A DNA stretch of 64,000 nt from NCBI GenBank assembly GCA_021785405.1, contig JAJYFF010000001.1, positions 1 through 64,000 of the forward strand, written 5' to 3'. The notes below the pieces were generated by a model that was not told the origin of the DNA, did no database searches, and saw nothing but the letters and a program-made list of their open reading frames with translations. Shown here in pieces: positions 8,931-18,864 of the stretch. Both the position numbers and the translations under genes were made by a program. The first letter of the stretch is position 1, and the number at the start of each line of letters is the position of its first letter. The stretch is from Pseudomonadota bacterium. Its GTDB lineage: Bacteria; Pseudomonadota; Gammaproteobacteria; Steroidobacterales; Steroidobacteraceae.

Positions 8931-10954
8931 GTCGGCGTATGCGGAGCGTTCATTCGGTACGGATCTCGTCTGCTGACTTCAGCGCAGTCATAGAGGCTCC
9001 AGTGTCGATAGAGGCCCGGCCCTTCGTGCACGATTCCTGGAACTCCGCGGATCCTTGGTGCGATCACGTAGTTGAGTCGTGGGTCGGAACAGAGTTCGAT
9101 CAGCGACCGGCTGGTTATCGGCTGAGTGCGGAAGCGATCGTGTCGTGAAGCATCAGCCGACGAGTCGTGTCGACTGTAATCGAGCAGACGCCAGTCCGCC
9201 GACATGTAGGGCCGCAGGACCTTCGAGCGGCGCCGAACCGCCAGCGCGATCGAACGCGAAAAAACTACGCCCGCCGATTGCGTCGTCGACAGGTAATCTG
9301 GGCGCTGCAGGGTGAACCAGGTGAACATCGGCACGTCATGGCCGTCGGCCACATACACGTTCGCGCTTGGTGGAATGTGTCGCAGCCAATCCGAGTATTC
9401 GCTGTGCAATCCTGGCCAGTCGGTGCCCGTATCAGAAAAAACGGCGAACGGCAGTAAGTATGCCGCCAGTACGGTCAATGGGAGTGCGCCGATGACCACC
9501 GCCCGGGTCGAACGCGAACGCGTCAGCCAGCGGTCGAGCAGAAGTACGCATAACAACCCCGGAAGCCCGAGTCCCACGATGGCGCGGGCAGCTTGTACCC
9601 ACATCGGCCCATCATCCATGTTCGTTGGATGAATGAGGTACTCGAGCGTCGTTCCCACGACCCAGAGGAGCACGATCGCCGCGACGCCGAACGCGGCCTG
9701 ACGTGCCCGGCGTCCATGACGTGTCTCGACGCGTGAGTTCAGAGCCGCCAGCAACAGTGCTGCCGCCGCCGACTTCGTACCATCGATGGGCGGGAAGGTC
9801 CAGGCAGCCACCAGCAGCACGGCGCACAGAGGTCCCAGCCGAGCGTCGCGCCACAGCTGGATCACGGTCTCGGGCAGCAGCAAAACCGCAAACAGGCTGG
9901 TGATCCAGACCCACCGCCAGGCTTGACCCTGCAGGAGCAGCGCCGACGGACCAATGAGACTGGCGATCGCAGCGATCGCAAGACCGGTCGCGCCAACCAA
10001 GAGCGCCGCGAGGCTGACCTGCCTCATGCGTGGTTCCGTGATTGCCCAAGCACTCAATGACAGGCACAAAAACGGCCGCGCATTCAACAGCCAGTCCGAG
10101 GGTCTCCAGAGTTGCAAGAAAAGGAACTGGGATCGCTCTCTGACCACCTCGAGCCAAGTGGGATCGATGACTGCCAGTATGCGCAGTGGTGGTGTGCCGT
10201 GTGCTGCCCACAACGACAATGCGAGCGCGGCGAGGATACCCGCGATCGCGGCGACGGCGCCGTTGCGCAACCCACCCCAGAGGCACAGCAGCAGCAACAG
10301 CCCGGGGAATGCCATCAGCGGATGCATGACCAATGCCACGCACGCGGTCAGCAGCGCGCCCTTGCGGTGTCCGGCGAAGTGTAGCGCGAGCGCTACCAGG
10401 GTCAGCGCCTCGCCTGCGGAACGCGCGGTGAGGAATTCCTCAGAAAACCGGAAAATGCCGCCGGCGCCGTATGCGCCAACTGTCAGGATCAGGAACGCGG
10501 TCGCGAACCATGCACTGCGCCGCGAACCGAGCGAGCGTGCCAAATTCCAGGCGGCGATCAGGAACGTCGCCGCGCAGCTCGCGAGCAGGATCTCCCCGGC
10601 ACGTGTGAGTCCGAACGACCGCGCGAATTCAGCGTATACCGGCGAAAATATGGTGAATTTATCTGGCGATCCATATTTGAGGTATAGGTCGGCGTCTAAC
10701 GACGGTCGCAGACGCGCCAATGCTTGGAAAGCGTAGAGGATGCCGTCTTGGCCGTAGCCGAAATCCCGGTGAGTCAAGGACCAGAGCACGATGAGCAGCG
10801 CCGTCATCGCGGCCGTTTGGCCGACGAGCATCAGCCTCGACTGGTTCGGCGGGTTCCTGACCTCTAAATTCGCTGAATTAGATAGACGGCGTTTCGTATG
10901 CAAGCTGATGATTCCGCCGTCCCCTGACGCTAAACCCCGGTGCATTGAGAGCAT
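8927..10954 (-). CDS. Polytopic membrane protein, paralogue 2
   Basis: A 675-residue protein, if it starts at the ATG sharing a base with the upstream gtrA stop (TAATG at 10954). ATG 10831 is an alternative. It has many hydrophobic helices and a polar C-terminal domain ([20 protein letters not shown], then QSAGVVFSR and KVLRPYM). It is clearly homologous to the membrane protein at 11385-13334 in the N-terminal WSLTHR / FTIFSPVY region and the C-terminal QSAGVVFSR region. The architecture resembles GT-C glycosyltransferases, but I see no diagnostic catalytic motif. The listed ORF extends further upstream only because the frame is open across gtrA. Confidence 0.8.
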   Translation of the reverse strand: MLSMHRGLASGDGGIISLHTKRRLSNSANLEVRNPPNQSRLMLVGQTAAMTALLIVLWSLTHRDFGYGQDGILYAFQALARLRPSLDADLYLKYGSPDKFTIFSPVYAEFARSFGLTRAGEILLASCAATFLIAAWNLARSLGSRRSAWFATAFLILTVGAYGAGGIFRFSEEFLTARSAGEALTLVALALHFAGHRKGALLTACVALVMHPLMAFPGLLLLLCLWGGLRNGAVAAIAGILAALALSLWAAHGTPPLRILAVIDPTWLEVVRERSQFLFLQLWRPSDWLLNARPFLCLSLSAWAITEPRMRQVSLAALLVGATGLAIAAIASLIGPSALLLQGQAWRWVWITSLFAVLLLPETVIQLWRDARLGPLCAVLLVAAWTFPPIDGTKSAAAALLLAALNSRVETRHGRRARQAAFGVAAIVLLWVVGTTLEYLIHPTNMDDGPMWVQAARAIVGLGLPGLLCVLLLDRWLTRSRSTRAVVIGALPLTVLAAYLLPFAVFSDTGTDWPGLHSEYSDWLRHIPPSANVYVADGHDVPMFTWFTLQRPDYLSTTQSAGVVFSRSIALAVRRRSKVLRPYMSADWRLLDYSRHDSSADASRHDRFRTQPITSRSLIELCSDPRLNYVIAPRIRGVPGIVHEGPGLYRHWSLYDCAEVSRRDPYRMNAPHTPT

Positions 10955-11388
10955 TATGCCTTGCGTCGGGACGCAAATTCCAAAACGGCCGCTTCGGCGC
11001 TGGATCGGGAGAAGAGAACGTGGCGCCGAAGCCAGAAATTGCACAGGAACGTTCCACCGGCGGCAGCAAATTTTCCGATCATATAGTTCCACCGGAGGAT
11101 GCTCACCGCGGCAAACATGATTGCGAGATTGACGCCCAGGCCAATTACACCAATCAACACGAACGCCAGGAATTCGCGATGTCGGCTTTGGATGCGACGA
11201 TTCGTGAACACCAAGCGCACGGAAATCACGTAGGTGACGATCACTCCCGCCGAAAACGAGACGGTCGCCGCCGCGAGATACCACCAACCGAGGAAATGCA
11301 CGAGCACGAACAGCAGCCCCGCGTCGGCCGCGAGTGCGATCGCCGATGCGAGCCCGTAACCGACGGCTTCCTTGAACAGCCTCTTCAT
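10954..11388 (-). CDS. GtrA-family membrane protein (copy 1)
   Basis: A 144-residue protein with four membrane helices, typical of GtrA/DPMS3: FKEAVGYGLASAIALAADAGLLFVLVHFLGWWYLAAA. The C-terminus carries FLCNFWLRRHVLF. GtrA proteins help move or present polyprenyl-phosphate sugars across the inner membrane. It overlaps the genes on both sides by 1-4 bases, so it is translated as part of the operon. It is paired with the membrane protein that follows it. Confidence 0.9.
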   Translation of the reverse strand: MKRLFKEAVGYGLASAIALAADAGLLFVLVHFLGWWYLAAATVSFSAGVIVTYVISVRLVFTNRRIQSRHREFLAFVLIGVIGLGVNLAIMFAAVSILRWNYMIGKFAAAGGTFLCNFWLRRHVLFSRSSAEAAVLEFASRRKA

Positions 11389-13334
11389 GCGCCGCGCATC
11401 CTAGCGCGAACGCGCGCGCAGTCGTAGAGGGACCAGCCATTCCAGGCGTCTCTCGCCGTGTGCGAGATCGCATCGAACCCCAGGTGCTGATGCGCGATCA
11501 CGAACCCAAGCGACGGGTCGCGGCAGACGCGCTCCAGCAGGGGAATCGTCAGAGGCTTCGGCCACGGCTTCTTGGGGCGGGCGGCTTGGTGCAGCCTGGC
11601 CGCGCGGCGCTTGTCGAGCACCCGGTAGTCAGGGAACATCAAGGGCCGCAGCACCTTGGCGCGGCGCGCGATCTCGAGTGCCGTCTTGCGCGAGAACACG
11701 ACGCCGGCGGACTGATCGATCGACAGATAGCTCGGCCGGCGCAAGGTGAACCACGCGAATAGGGGGGAATCGCTCCCGTCGTCCACGAACACGTTGGCCG
11801 CGGGCGGAATCGCTCGTCGCCAGTTGCTGAACGGGTCCGGTCGTGGTGCGAGACTCGGAATCGCTGGTGAGTCGAATGCGAACGGGACCGTGACGACGAG
11901 CGCGGCGGCGAAGGCCACGGTCAGCGCGGCCGGCATCGCCAGGGTTCGCGTGCGTCGCAGCCACTGCGCGAGGCCGAGCAGGAGCAGCAAGGCCGGAACT
12001 TTGAGTCCGAGAATGTCGCTGAGGCGCTGCACCAATAACGAGCCGCGATTCCAATTGAAATTCGTGGCGAGATACATCCAGGAGTTACCCATCCCCCAGA
12101 TGAGTGCGAGCACGACGATCGCGATCGCACTCCAGCGAAAGTAGGCGTCCAGCGTCCGTCCCAGGCGCCCGCGCAGGCTCCAGAGCAGGAGCGCGCCCGC
12201 GAGCGCCGCTGTTCCGTCGATGGGCTCGAACGTCCACGCGAGCACCGCGATGATCGCGCAGACCGGGCCGACCGACTCGGCGCGCCAGCAACGGAGGAAC
12301 ACCCCGGGTAACAGGATCACGCCGGCGAGGGTCGTGACCCAGTCCCACCGCCAGGCCTGGCCTTGCAGCAGGATCGCAACCGGCCCCAGCGAGCTGGCGA
12401 TCGCGGCGACCGCAAGGCCCGACGCGCCAACCCATGTGGCCGCGATGCACAGCTTGCGGATCCGCGGGTCGTCGCCCAGCGTGAGCACCGCGAGGGCGAC
12501 GGTCAGGAACGGGCGTACGTTCAGATCCCAGTCGTGCGCATGCCAGAGGGCGAGAAACAGGAACTGCGAACGCTCGCGCACGACGTCGAGCCATGTCGGA
12601 TCGAGCACGGCGAACGGACCGGAGGTGACGTGCGCGGCAATCGCGCCGATCGAAATCAGCGCCGCCGCAGCGACCCCGCCGATTGCGCCGATCGCATTCC
12701 AGCGCGGACTCGTCCACAGCGCGAGGAGCAATAGCAGCCCCGGGAACGCCATCAACGGGTGCAGCAGCATCGCGATCAGAACGGCGCCGGCCGCAAGCCG
12801 GTGTCGCCGCGTGAGTGCGAGCGCGAGCGCGGTGACGACGAGTGCCTCGGCCGGCGAGCGCGCGGTCAGATAATCCTGTGCGTACGTAAAGATCCCGTAT
12901 GCGCCGTAGACGCCCGCCGTCAGGATCAGCAGCGCGACTGAGAACACCGCGAGTTCGCGACCGAGGAGCGCGCGCGCGGCGAACCATCCGGCGACGAGGA
13001 AGCCTGTCAGGCAGACGCCGAGCAGCAGTTCGCCCGCGACCTTCAGCCCCAGCGTACGAATGAACAACGCAAAGATCGGAGAGAAGATCGTGAAGCGATC
13101 TTGTGAGGTGTTGCTCAGGTAGATGTCCGCATGCAGCGCCGGACGGATGCGCGCGAACGCCTGGAAAGCGTAGATATGCGCGTCCTGCGTGATGCCGCCG
13201 TAGCGATGCGTCAGGGTCCAGAGCACCGCGAGCGCGGCCACACTGGCCGATCCCGTGAGCAGGTCGCGGGTACGGCGCCTTTCAGGCGATGGGTGTGCGG
13301 TTGCCGCCGACGGTCCCGGGTCGATCGCACTCAT
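11385..13334 (-). CDS. Polytopic membrane protein, paralogue 1
   Basis: A 649-residue protein starting at ATG 13334 (MSAIDPGPSAA); the longer listed ORF adds an unlikely upstream extension. It contains many membrane helices and a C-terminal soluble part with SANVF/DDGSDSPLFAWFTLRRPSYLS and [13 protein letters not shown]. It shares WTLTHR, FTIFSPIF, GELLLG, QGQAWRW and the C-terminal block with the product of 8927-10954, so the two are tandem paralogues. The stop overlaps the gtrA start (ATGA). A glycan polymerase, GT-C transferase or ligase is conceivable, but no function is assigned. Confidence 0.82.
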   Translation of the reverse strand: MSAIDPGPSAATAHPSPERRRTRDLLTGSASVAALAVLWTLTHRYGGITQDAHIYAFQAFARIRPALHADIYLSNTSQDRFTIFSPIFALFIRTLGLKVAGELLLGVCLTGFLVAGWFAARALLGRELAVFSVALLILTAGVYGAYGIFTYAQDYLTARSPAEALVVTALALALTRRHRLAAGAVLIAMLLHPLMAFPGLLLLLALWTSPRWNAIGAIGGVAAAALISIGAIAAHVTSGPFAVLDPTWLDVVRERSQFLFLALWHAHDWDLNVRPFLTVALAVLTLGDDPRIRKLCIAATWVGASGLAVAAIASSLGPVAILLQGQAWRWDWVTTLAGVILLPGVFLRCWRAESVGPVCAIIAVLAWTFEPIDGTAALAGALLLWSLRGRLGRTLDAYFRWSAIAIVVLALIWGMGNSWMYLATNFNWNRGSLLVQRLSDILGLKVPALLLLLGLAQWLRRTRTLAMPAALTVAFAAALVVTVPFAFDSPAIPSLAPRPDPFSNWRRAIPPAANVFVDDGSDSPLFAWFTLRRPSYLSIDQSAGVVFSRKTALEIARRAKVLRPLMFPDYRVLDKRRAARLHQAARPKKPWPKPLTIPLLERVCRDPSLGFVIAHQHLGFDAISHTARDAWNGWSLYDCARVRARMRGA

Positions 13335-13383
13335 CCTCGTGTCCACCTTGCGTGCTTGCACCGATTCATCGAGCGCGCGAATT

Positions 13384-14589
13384 CTACGCGAACTTCGCGG
13401 TGCCGCCATCGGGGCGCTGCACGGCGATCCGGCGCAAGATCGCATCGTATTCGGCGGCGCACCGGGTCCTGGACCAGAGGCCTCGGGCGCGCTCGGCGCG
13501 GCGCGTTCGATCGGGCTCGCCGATGCTCTCGGTCAGCAACCGCTCGAGCGTGCGGATCCAGGGTTGGGCATCGTCGCGCTCCGGGATCGGGCAGTGCGCG
13601 ATCGATTCCGCGACTGGCGGGCAGGCGGCGGCGACTTCCGCCGTGCTCAAGACCGCGGTCCCGCGCACGAGCGCCTCCTGCACGACGAGCGGAAAGCCTT
13701 CGGCGTAGCTCGGTAACAGCAAGACGTCGGCAAGCTCGTAGAGTTCCCCAACGCGCTCCGAGGCGACGTATCCCAGCGTGCGAACGTTTGGCAGGGCCCA
13801 GACCTCCGGGTCGATCGGGCCCTGGCCCGCGATCAGGAAGGTGACCTGCGGCATCGCGCGGGCGACGCCGTGCACGATCTCGATGCCTTTCTTGCGAATC
13901 CGTCGTCCGACGAACAGGACGATCGGTCGGTCGTCGCGGACGCCCCACGCGGCACGCCAGCGGCCGCGTTCGCGATCGTCCACGCGGATCGTGTCGTCGA
14001 AATCCAGACCGTTCCAGACGGTCTGCAGTTTCGTGGCGTCGCGCACGATCGGACGCCAGTGCGCGCGCGTCGTCTCCGACACGCAGGTGACGGCGGCGGC
14101 CGTCGCGAACAGCCAGCGTCCGATCGTGCGCTCCCCGACGCCGTAGAGCGTCGCGAACGCACGACTCCCGGTGCGTACCGCGCCGGTGTGCTGGGTCAGG
14201 AGTAGCGGCACGCCACGCGAACGCGCGATCCGCGCAGCGGCGAGGCTGCCGAAGTAGGAGAAGTCGTGCACGTGCACGGCATCCGATTGCTCGATCGCAC
14301 GCGCGAGCGCCCGGAGCCCGGCCACGCTCCACAGCGGATACGGTAAGCCGGTCGACCGCTCGATTCCGTTCCAGTTGGGCACCGCGACCCTTTCCACGAC
14401 CGACGCGATCCGTTCGACGGGCGATTCGGAGTCCGAGGTCAAGGAGTCAGTGTGACTCGCGAACCACCGCACGGTGTGGCCGTGCCGCGTCGTCAGATCC
14501 TCGCACAGTCGCCCCGCGACGCGCTCGATCCCGCCGCCGTGTTCCGCGAAGTAGTGCGTCACGACGGTGAGTCGCAAGCGAGCGCTCAC
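13384..14589 (-). CDS. Glycosyltransferase family 4
   Basis: A 401-residue GT-B enzyme: N-terminal LRLTVVTHYFAEHGGGIERVAGRL, central VLFVGRRIRKKGIEIV, then ADVLLLPSYAEGFPLVVQEALVRG with the donor-binding Glu. It would transfer a nucleotide-activated sugar on the cytoplasmic side. I chose the GTG start at 14589, which overlaps the upstream gtrA stop as GTGA and matches the family N-terminus. It is the third gene of the seven-gene operon. Confidence 0.92.
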   Translation of the reverse strand: MSARLRLTVVTHYFAEHGGGIERVAGRLCEDLTTRHGHTVRWFASHTDSLTSDSESPVERIASVVERVAVPNWNGIERSTGLPYPLWSVAGLRALARAIEQSDAVHVHDFSYFGSLAAARIARSRGVPLLLTQHTGAVRTGSRAFATLYGVGERTIGRWLFATAAAVTCVSETTRAHWRPIVRDATKLQTVWNGLDFDDTIRVDDRERGRWRAAWGVRDDRPIVLFVGRRIRKKGIEIVHGVARAMPQVTFLIAGQGPIDPEVWALPNVRTLGYVASERVGELYELADVLLLPSYAEGFPLVVQEALVRGTAVLSTAEVAAACPPVAESIAHCPIPERDDAQPWIRTLERLLTESIGEPDRTRRAERARGLWSRTRCAAEYDAILRRIAVQRPDGGTAKFA

Positions 14590-15005
14590 GAGGCCGTGCC
14601 GCGGTCGCGCCAGTCGATGCCGAAGGTCAGGCGTCGGTGCAGCAGGAAATTGATCGGCGCATTCAGCGCGGACAGCAGGATCGCGGCGACGAGATAATTG
14701 AAATGCGCCCATTCGACGAGCGCGGCGAGTGCGAGGCCGTTGCCGACCAGGCTCGCGAGGTTGATCGCGTAGTAGCGGACCAGTCCGCGCCGATTCGCGT
14801 CGCGGCCACCGAACGCATAGGCGCCGGCGGCGAGGTACGACGCCGCATTGATCGCGAGGAACGACGTCGCGTAGGCGACGAGATAGTTCCACCCGAGGAA
14901 GTGCACGAGCACGTACAACAGGACCCATCCCGAGACCGCCGCCGCGCCGCCGACGACCATGAACCGCAAGAACTGCTTGAGTCGTGCGCCACGCGCCGTG
15001 CTCAT
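14586..15005 (-). CDS. GtrA-family membrane protein (copy 2)
   Basis: A 139-residue four-helix GtrA protein (FLRFMVVGGAAAVSGWVLLYVLVHFLGWNYLVAY ... PINFLLHRRLTFG). The ATG at 15005 overlaps the methyltransferase stop (ATGA). It resembles the first GtrA copy at 10954-11388, especially the VLVHFLGWNYL segment. The pair is part of a duplicated GtrA-plus-membrane-protein arrangement in one operon. Confidence 0.9.
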   Translation of the reverse strand: MSTARGARLKQFLRFMVVGGAAAVSGWVLLYVLVHFLGWNYLVAYATSFLAINAASYLAAGAYAFGGRDANRRGLVRYYAINLASLVGNGLALAALVEWAHFNYLVAAILLSALNAPINFLLHRRLTFGIDWRDRGTAS

Positions 15006-15772
15006 CGCGCGCTCTCCGGCAACCGCGCCCGCGCGATCAACTGGAACCCGGACTTCGTGGGCCACAGATCGTCGAGATGCAGCGCGTACTTCGCGAGGCG
15101 GGCGGCGATGCGGCCGACGCGCGAGTCGCCCGCATGCGCGGCGTTGCTCGGTCCGACGCGATTGAGCAACGCGTTGTAGAGCCGCCCGATCGGTCCTCCC
15201 CAGGTCAAGAGTTCGTCGACGCGCAGACCCGCCGCGGCGAGCAACCCGCGGAATTCCTCGGCGTCGAATCGGCGCAGGTGCCCGGCGGCTTCGTCCTGAA
15301 CCGACCAATGCGCCATGCCGGCCGGAACGGAGAACAGCAACGTCGCGCCGGGCTTCGCGAGCGTCGTGAGGGCCCGGACGACCGCGGCGGGATCCGGCAC
15401 GTGTTCCAGCACTTCGCTGCAGACGATCACGTCGAACGCGCGAGGCGGGAGCGTCGGCGCCACGGCGAGGATGTCGCCGACCAGGATTCGTCCGCGCAGC
15501 CTTTCGGGTGCATGGCGAGCCGCGGCCGGGGAGAACTCGATCCCTTGCAGATCCGCGGACGGCAGTCGCTGACCGATGCGCTCGAGGAGCGCACCCGGGC
15601 CGCAGCCGGCGTCGAGCACGCGGCATTCCGCCGGTAGCCCGCGGGGCAAGCGCGCGAGCAACAGCCGGTAGCGGGTATCCGTCAAGGGCCCGATCGATTG
15701 CAGCGGGAGCCAGTAGGTCTCCCAGTGCTCATCGAATTCCTTGCGTTGCGCGTCTGCTGAGCGATCGGTCAT
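15002..15772 (-). CDS. Class I SAM-dependent methyltransferase
   Basis: A 256-residue protein with SAM motif I VLDAGCGPGALLERIG, motif II-like FDVIVCSEVLEHVPDP and a following GATLLFSVP strand. It resembles methyltransferases of sugar and lipid-modification clusters. It is the first gene of the minus-strand operon. A TATAAT hexamer about 80 bases upstream may drive the operon. The acceptor is not known; a glycan or lipid-linked sugar is the likely class from context. Confidence 0.9.
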   Translation of the reverse strand: MTDRSADAQRKEFDEHWETYWLPLQSIGPLTDTRYRLLLARLPRGLPAECRVLDAGCGPGALLERIGQRLPSADLQGIEFSPAAARHAPERLRGRILVGDILAVAPTLPPRAFDVIVCSEVLEHVPDPAAVVRALTTLAKPGATLLFSVPAGMAHWSVQDEAAGHLRRFDAEEFRGLLAAAGLRVDELLTWGGPIGRLYNALLNRVGPSNAAHAGDSRVGRIAARLAKYALHLDDLWPTKSGFQLIARARLPESAR

Positions 15773-15852
15773 GACGGACTTCTGTCAGGTAGCGCGACGC
15801 ATCGCGTGCTCGAAAGCCGACGGGGCGGTGATGCGCAGATTCAAATTTTCAA

Positions 15853-15858
15853 ATTATA
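15853..15858 (-). promoter_or_regulatory. Candidate -10 element for the glycan operon
   Basis: A perfect TATAAT on the minus strand lies in an AT-rich patch about 80 bases upstream of the methyltransferase start, in the 184-base divergent gap. No good -35 stands at 17 bases, so this is weak. The rest of the gap shows nothing else recognisable. Confidence 0.35.
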
Positions 15859-15956
15859 CGCGTTCTATCCACTAAACGGCCGCCCGTCGCGATCGAGCGC
15901 GGTAACATGCGTACTCCAGTGGCCTCGCGGCTGCGAGCGATATTGGGTGTACGAGG

Positions 15957-17714
15957 ATGAATCCAACGGCGGGTGGACTCGGCGTGTCGGACCCCAAGCG
16001 TGCGGTGTACTGGCGCGATCGTTTGGTCGTGATGCTCGGGCTCGGTCTTTCGGGCGCCGTCCTCACGTATTTCCTGCTCGTGAACCGGTGGGGGTTCTCG
16101 ACCCTGGGCTTCACGCCGATCTTCGAGCGTTTATTGCTTCTATATGATGCGCATGCGGCGTGGTTTTGCACGGCAATCGCCATCATGGCTGCATTCGGTT
16201 CACGAGCTGCACCTTATCAGTCGATTGCGCGATTCATCGATCAGTACCTCGTGCGAACGCTGGCCGCTTTCGTCGTCGCGTTCGCGCTCGGCGCGGTGTT
16301 CGTCTACCACGATTACCCGCTCGCAATCGACGAATACGCGGCCGTTTTCCAGGCGAAGATCTTCGCGAGCGGCCATCTGGTCGGACACTTGCCGCCGTAC
16401 CTCGTCGACTGGCTGATCGCCCCCGGCTTCAACCGGGTGTTCTTGTTCGCCTCACCGATCACCGGCCGCGTCGTCGAGGCGTACTGGCCGGGGTTCGCGT
16501 TGCTGCTCGCGCCGTTCGAGCGACTGGGCGCGCCGTGGCTGTGCAATCCGTTGCTCGCGGGTGTGGGGCTGTATCTCATACACCGGATCACGCTCGAGAT
16601 CACTCGCGATCGGGTCGCCGCGGGCTTCGCGGTCCTGTTCTCGGTCGCCTCGGGTGCGTACGTCGCGAACGCGATCTCGTTCTACTCGATGCAGGCGCAC
16701 CTGACCGCGAACCTCTTGTACGCGTGGCTGTTGATGACGCCGACTCGCGGACGGGCGCTCGCGGCGGGATTCGTCGGATCCCTCGCGCTGATCCTGCACA
16801 ACCCGTTCCCGCACATGTTGTTCGCGCTGCCGTGGCTGATCGCGTTCCTCGTCGACCGCGACCGGCGCCGGGTTCTCCTGCCGTTGATCGCCGGCTATGT
16901 GCCGCTGTCGCTCGTCGGCGGGGTGGGCTGGCTCTGGGTGCGGGGGCGGATTGGTGCCGACATTCACCGTACCCATCTGGCGGGCGTCAAAGCGTTCTTC
17001 CGTTGGCCCGACGCGGTGATGTGGAATGCGCGGGCTGCCGGTCTCGCGAAGCTCTGGGTCTGGGCGGTGCCGTGCTTGCTGCTGTTCGCGGTGCTGGGAT
17101 TCGTGCGCTGGCGCCGCGACTGGCGCGTGCGCTTGCTGGCGTGGTCGGCCGTCACGACCTTCCTCGGTTACTTCTTCGTCGTGTTCGACCAGGGTCATGG
17201 CTGGGGGAATCGCTACTTCCATTCCGCGTGGGGCGTGCTGCCGATCCTCGCCGCGGGCGCGTTCGCCGGCGGTTCGGGACAGCGGGAAAAGCTCACGGCG
17301 TTCGCCGGCGCGGCGGCGGTGTTGAGTCTGCTGCTGCTCGTGCCCTATCAGCTCTACCAGATCGACGGCTTCATCGGGCGTCACCTCGCGCAGCTTCCCG
17401 CGCCGCGGCGCCCCGGGAACGACGTGATCTTCGTGAATCCTGACGGCGGCTTCTATATCGGCGACATGATCCAGAACGACCCCGAGCTCCGCGATCCGGA
17501 TCTGCGGATGTTCAGTTACGGTCCGCGACGCGATGCGGCGCTCGTCCGACGATTCTGGCCGCACGCGGTCGAGGTCGATTGGGGTCCGTACGGCGAGGAG
17601 TGGAACCTCGGTCCCGTCGATCGGCGGATCGTTCCACCGGGCGGGAGCTCGCCGCGATTCGTGTTTCCCGCTGCGCCGCCCGCACGGCCTGCGGGCGTCA
17701 CTCCGCCTCGATGA
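15957..17714 (+). CDS. Polytopic membrane protein, GT-C-like
   Basis: A 585-residue integral membrane protein with about ten hydrophobic segments. The first periplasmic loop carries YPLAIDEYAAVFQAKIF, resembling the acidic loop of GT-C mannosyl/arabinosyltransferases (Asp-Glu after the first helix). A short polar C-terminal domain follows (FVNPDGGFYIGDMIQ). Such enzymes use polyprenyl-phosphate sugars as donors, fitting the GtrA and GT2 neighbours. The ATG sits directly after GAGG; the GTG at 15984 is an alternative start. The 3' end overlaps the convergent GT2 gene by 17 bases. Confidence 0.75.
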   Translation: MNPTAGGLGVSDPKRAVYWRDRLVVMLGLGLSGAVLTYFLLVNRWGFSTLGFTPIFERLLLLYDAHAAWFCTAIAIMAAFGSRAAPYQSIARFIDQYLVRTLAAFVVAFALGAVFVYHDYPLAIDEYAAVFQAKIFASGHLVGHLPPYLVDWLIAPGFNRVFLFASPITGRVVEAYWPGFALLLAPFERLGAPWLCNPLLAGVGLYLIHRITLEITRDRVAAGFAVLFSVASGAYVANAISFYSMQAHLTANLLYAWLLMTPTRGRALAAGFVGSLALILHNPFPHMLFALPWLIAFLVDRDRRRVLLPLIAGYVPLSLVGGVGWLWVRGRIGADIHRTHLAGVKAFFRWPDAVMWNARAAGLAKLWVWAVPCLLLFAVLGFVRWRRDWRVRLLAWSAVTTFLGYFFVVFDQGHGWGNRYFHSAWGVLPILAAGAFAGGSGQREKLTAFAGAAAVLSLLLLVPYQLYQIDGFIGRHLAQLPAPRRPGNDVIFVNPDGGFYIGDMIQNDPELRDPDLRMFSYGPRRDAALVRRFWPHAVEVDWGPYGEEWNLGPVDRRIVPPGGSSPRFVFPAAPPARPAGVTPPR

Positions 17715-18864
17715 AGCCGAGCAGGAAGCCGCCGAACAGGATCTGCGTGCCGATCGCGAGCGTCGTCACCGAGGGGATAGTGATCCGCATCATCTGGCTC
17801 GGAATCAGCGGGCCGAACGACTGCTCGCCCCAGCGCACCACCGCGTAGGCCGCGCCCGCGAGCCCGGCGAGCACCAGCGCGGCGCCGAGCGCGATCGAGC
17901 CCTCCAGCGACGCGAGGCGCAACAGCGTCTCCGGCAAGCCGTGGTCGACCCGCAGGTTCAGCTTGCGCGCGAGCGCTTCGGCGAACAGGCCGAAGAACGC
18001 GACCTGCACGCCGACGACCGCGGCGATCGCGAAATACAGCAAGCCGTTGATGTCGAGCGTGAACACGCCGGGGATCGGGATCGAGCGGAACGTGAGCACC
18101 GACGCGAGGACGAGTCCGATCCCCGTGAGCGCGAGGCCGGGGTACAGGAACAGCCAGCGCGGGCTGCGCAGCAGCATGAAGCGCAAGTGCCGCCAGCCGT
18201 CGCGCCAGGGCCGTAGGTGCGGTGGCCGGCCGCGACCGTCGGGGCTCAACGTGGTCGGTACCTCGGTGATCCGCAGTCCCGCGAGCGTCGCCTTCACGAC
18301 CATCTCGCTCGCGAACTCCATCCCTGAGGCACGCAGGTCCAGATCGAGGATCGCGCGTCGCTCGAAGCCGCGAATCCCGCAGTGGAAGTCGCCGACCGGC
18401 GCCGCGAACAGCCAGCGACCGACGAACGAGAGCACGGGATTGCCGAGATACCGATTCAGCGTCGGCATCGCGCCCGGGCGGATCCCGCCGGTGAATCGAT
18501 TGCCCATCACCAGCGCGTACCCATCGCGCAACCGGGCGACGAACGCCCCGAGATTCGTGAAGTCGTACGAGTCGTCGGCATCGCCCATGATCACGTAACG
18601 GCCGCGTGCCGCGTGGATCCCGCCGCTCAGCGCCGCACCATAGCCCTTGCGACCGACGGGCACGACGCGGGCGCCGGCCGCCACCGCGAGCTCGCGCGAA
18701 CCGTCGGTCGAGCCGTTGTCGGCGATCAGCACTTCGCCCGCGATCCCCGCGCGTTCGAGGTACGCGCGCGCCTTCGCGACGCAGCGCCCGACCGTCTGCG
18801 CCTCGTTGAGGCAGGGCATCAGCACGGTGAGCTCGAGGTCTTGGGTCTGGGGATCGTCGGTCAT
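17698..18864 (-). CDS. Family 2 glycosyltransferase with membrane anchor (polyprenyl-phosphate sugar synthase type)
   Basis: A 388-residue protein. The N-terminal GT2 domain has VLMPCLNEAQTVG, IADNGSTDGS and the catalytic DADDSYD. The C-terminal part has about four membrane helices. This is the DPM1/GtrB-like layout that makes polyprenyl-phosphate-linked sugars for use on the periplasmic side. Its ATG overlaps the pilR stop (ATGA), so it is probably co-transcribed downstream of pilSR. That couples a glycosyltransferase to the pilus regulators. Confidence 0.92.
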   Translation of the reverse strand: MTDDPQTQDLELTVLMPCLNEAQTVGRCVAKARAYLERAGIAGEVLIADNGSTDGSRELAVAAGARVVPVGRKGYGAALSGGIHAARGRYVIMGDADDSYDFTNLGAFVARLRDGYALVMGNRFTGGIRPGAMPTLNRYLGNPVLSFVGRWLFAAPVGDFHCGIRGFERRAILDLDLRASGMEFASEMVVKATLAGLRITEVPTTLSPDGRGRPPHLRPWRDGWRHLRFMLLRSPRWLFLYPGLALTGIGLVLASVLTFRSIPIPGVFTLDINGLLYFAIAAVVGVQVAFFGLFAEALARKLNLRVDHGLPETLLRLASLEGSIALGAALVLAGLAGAAYAVVRWGEQSFGPLIPSQMMRITIPSVTTLAIGTQILFGGFLLGFIEAE

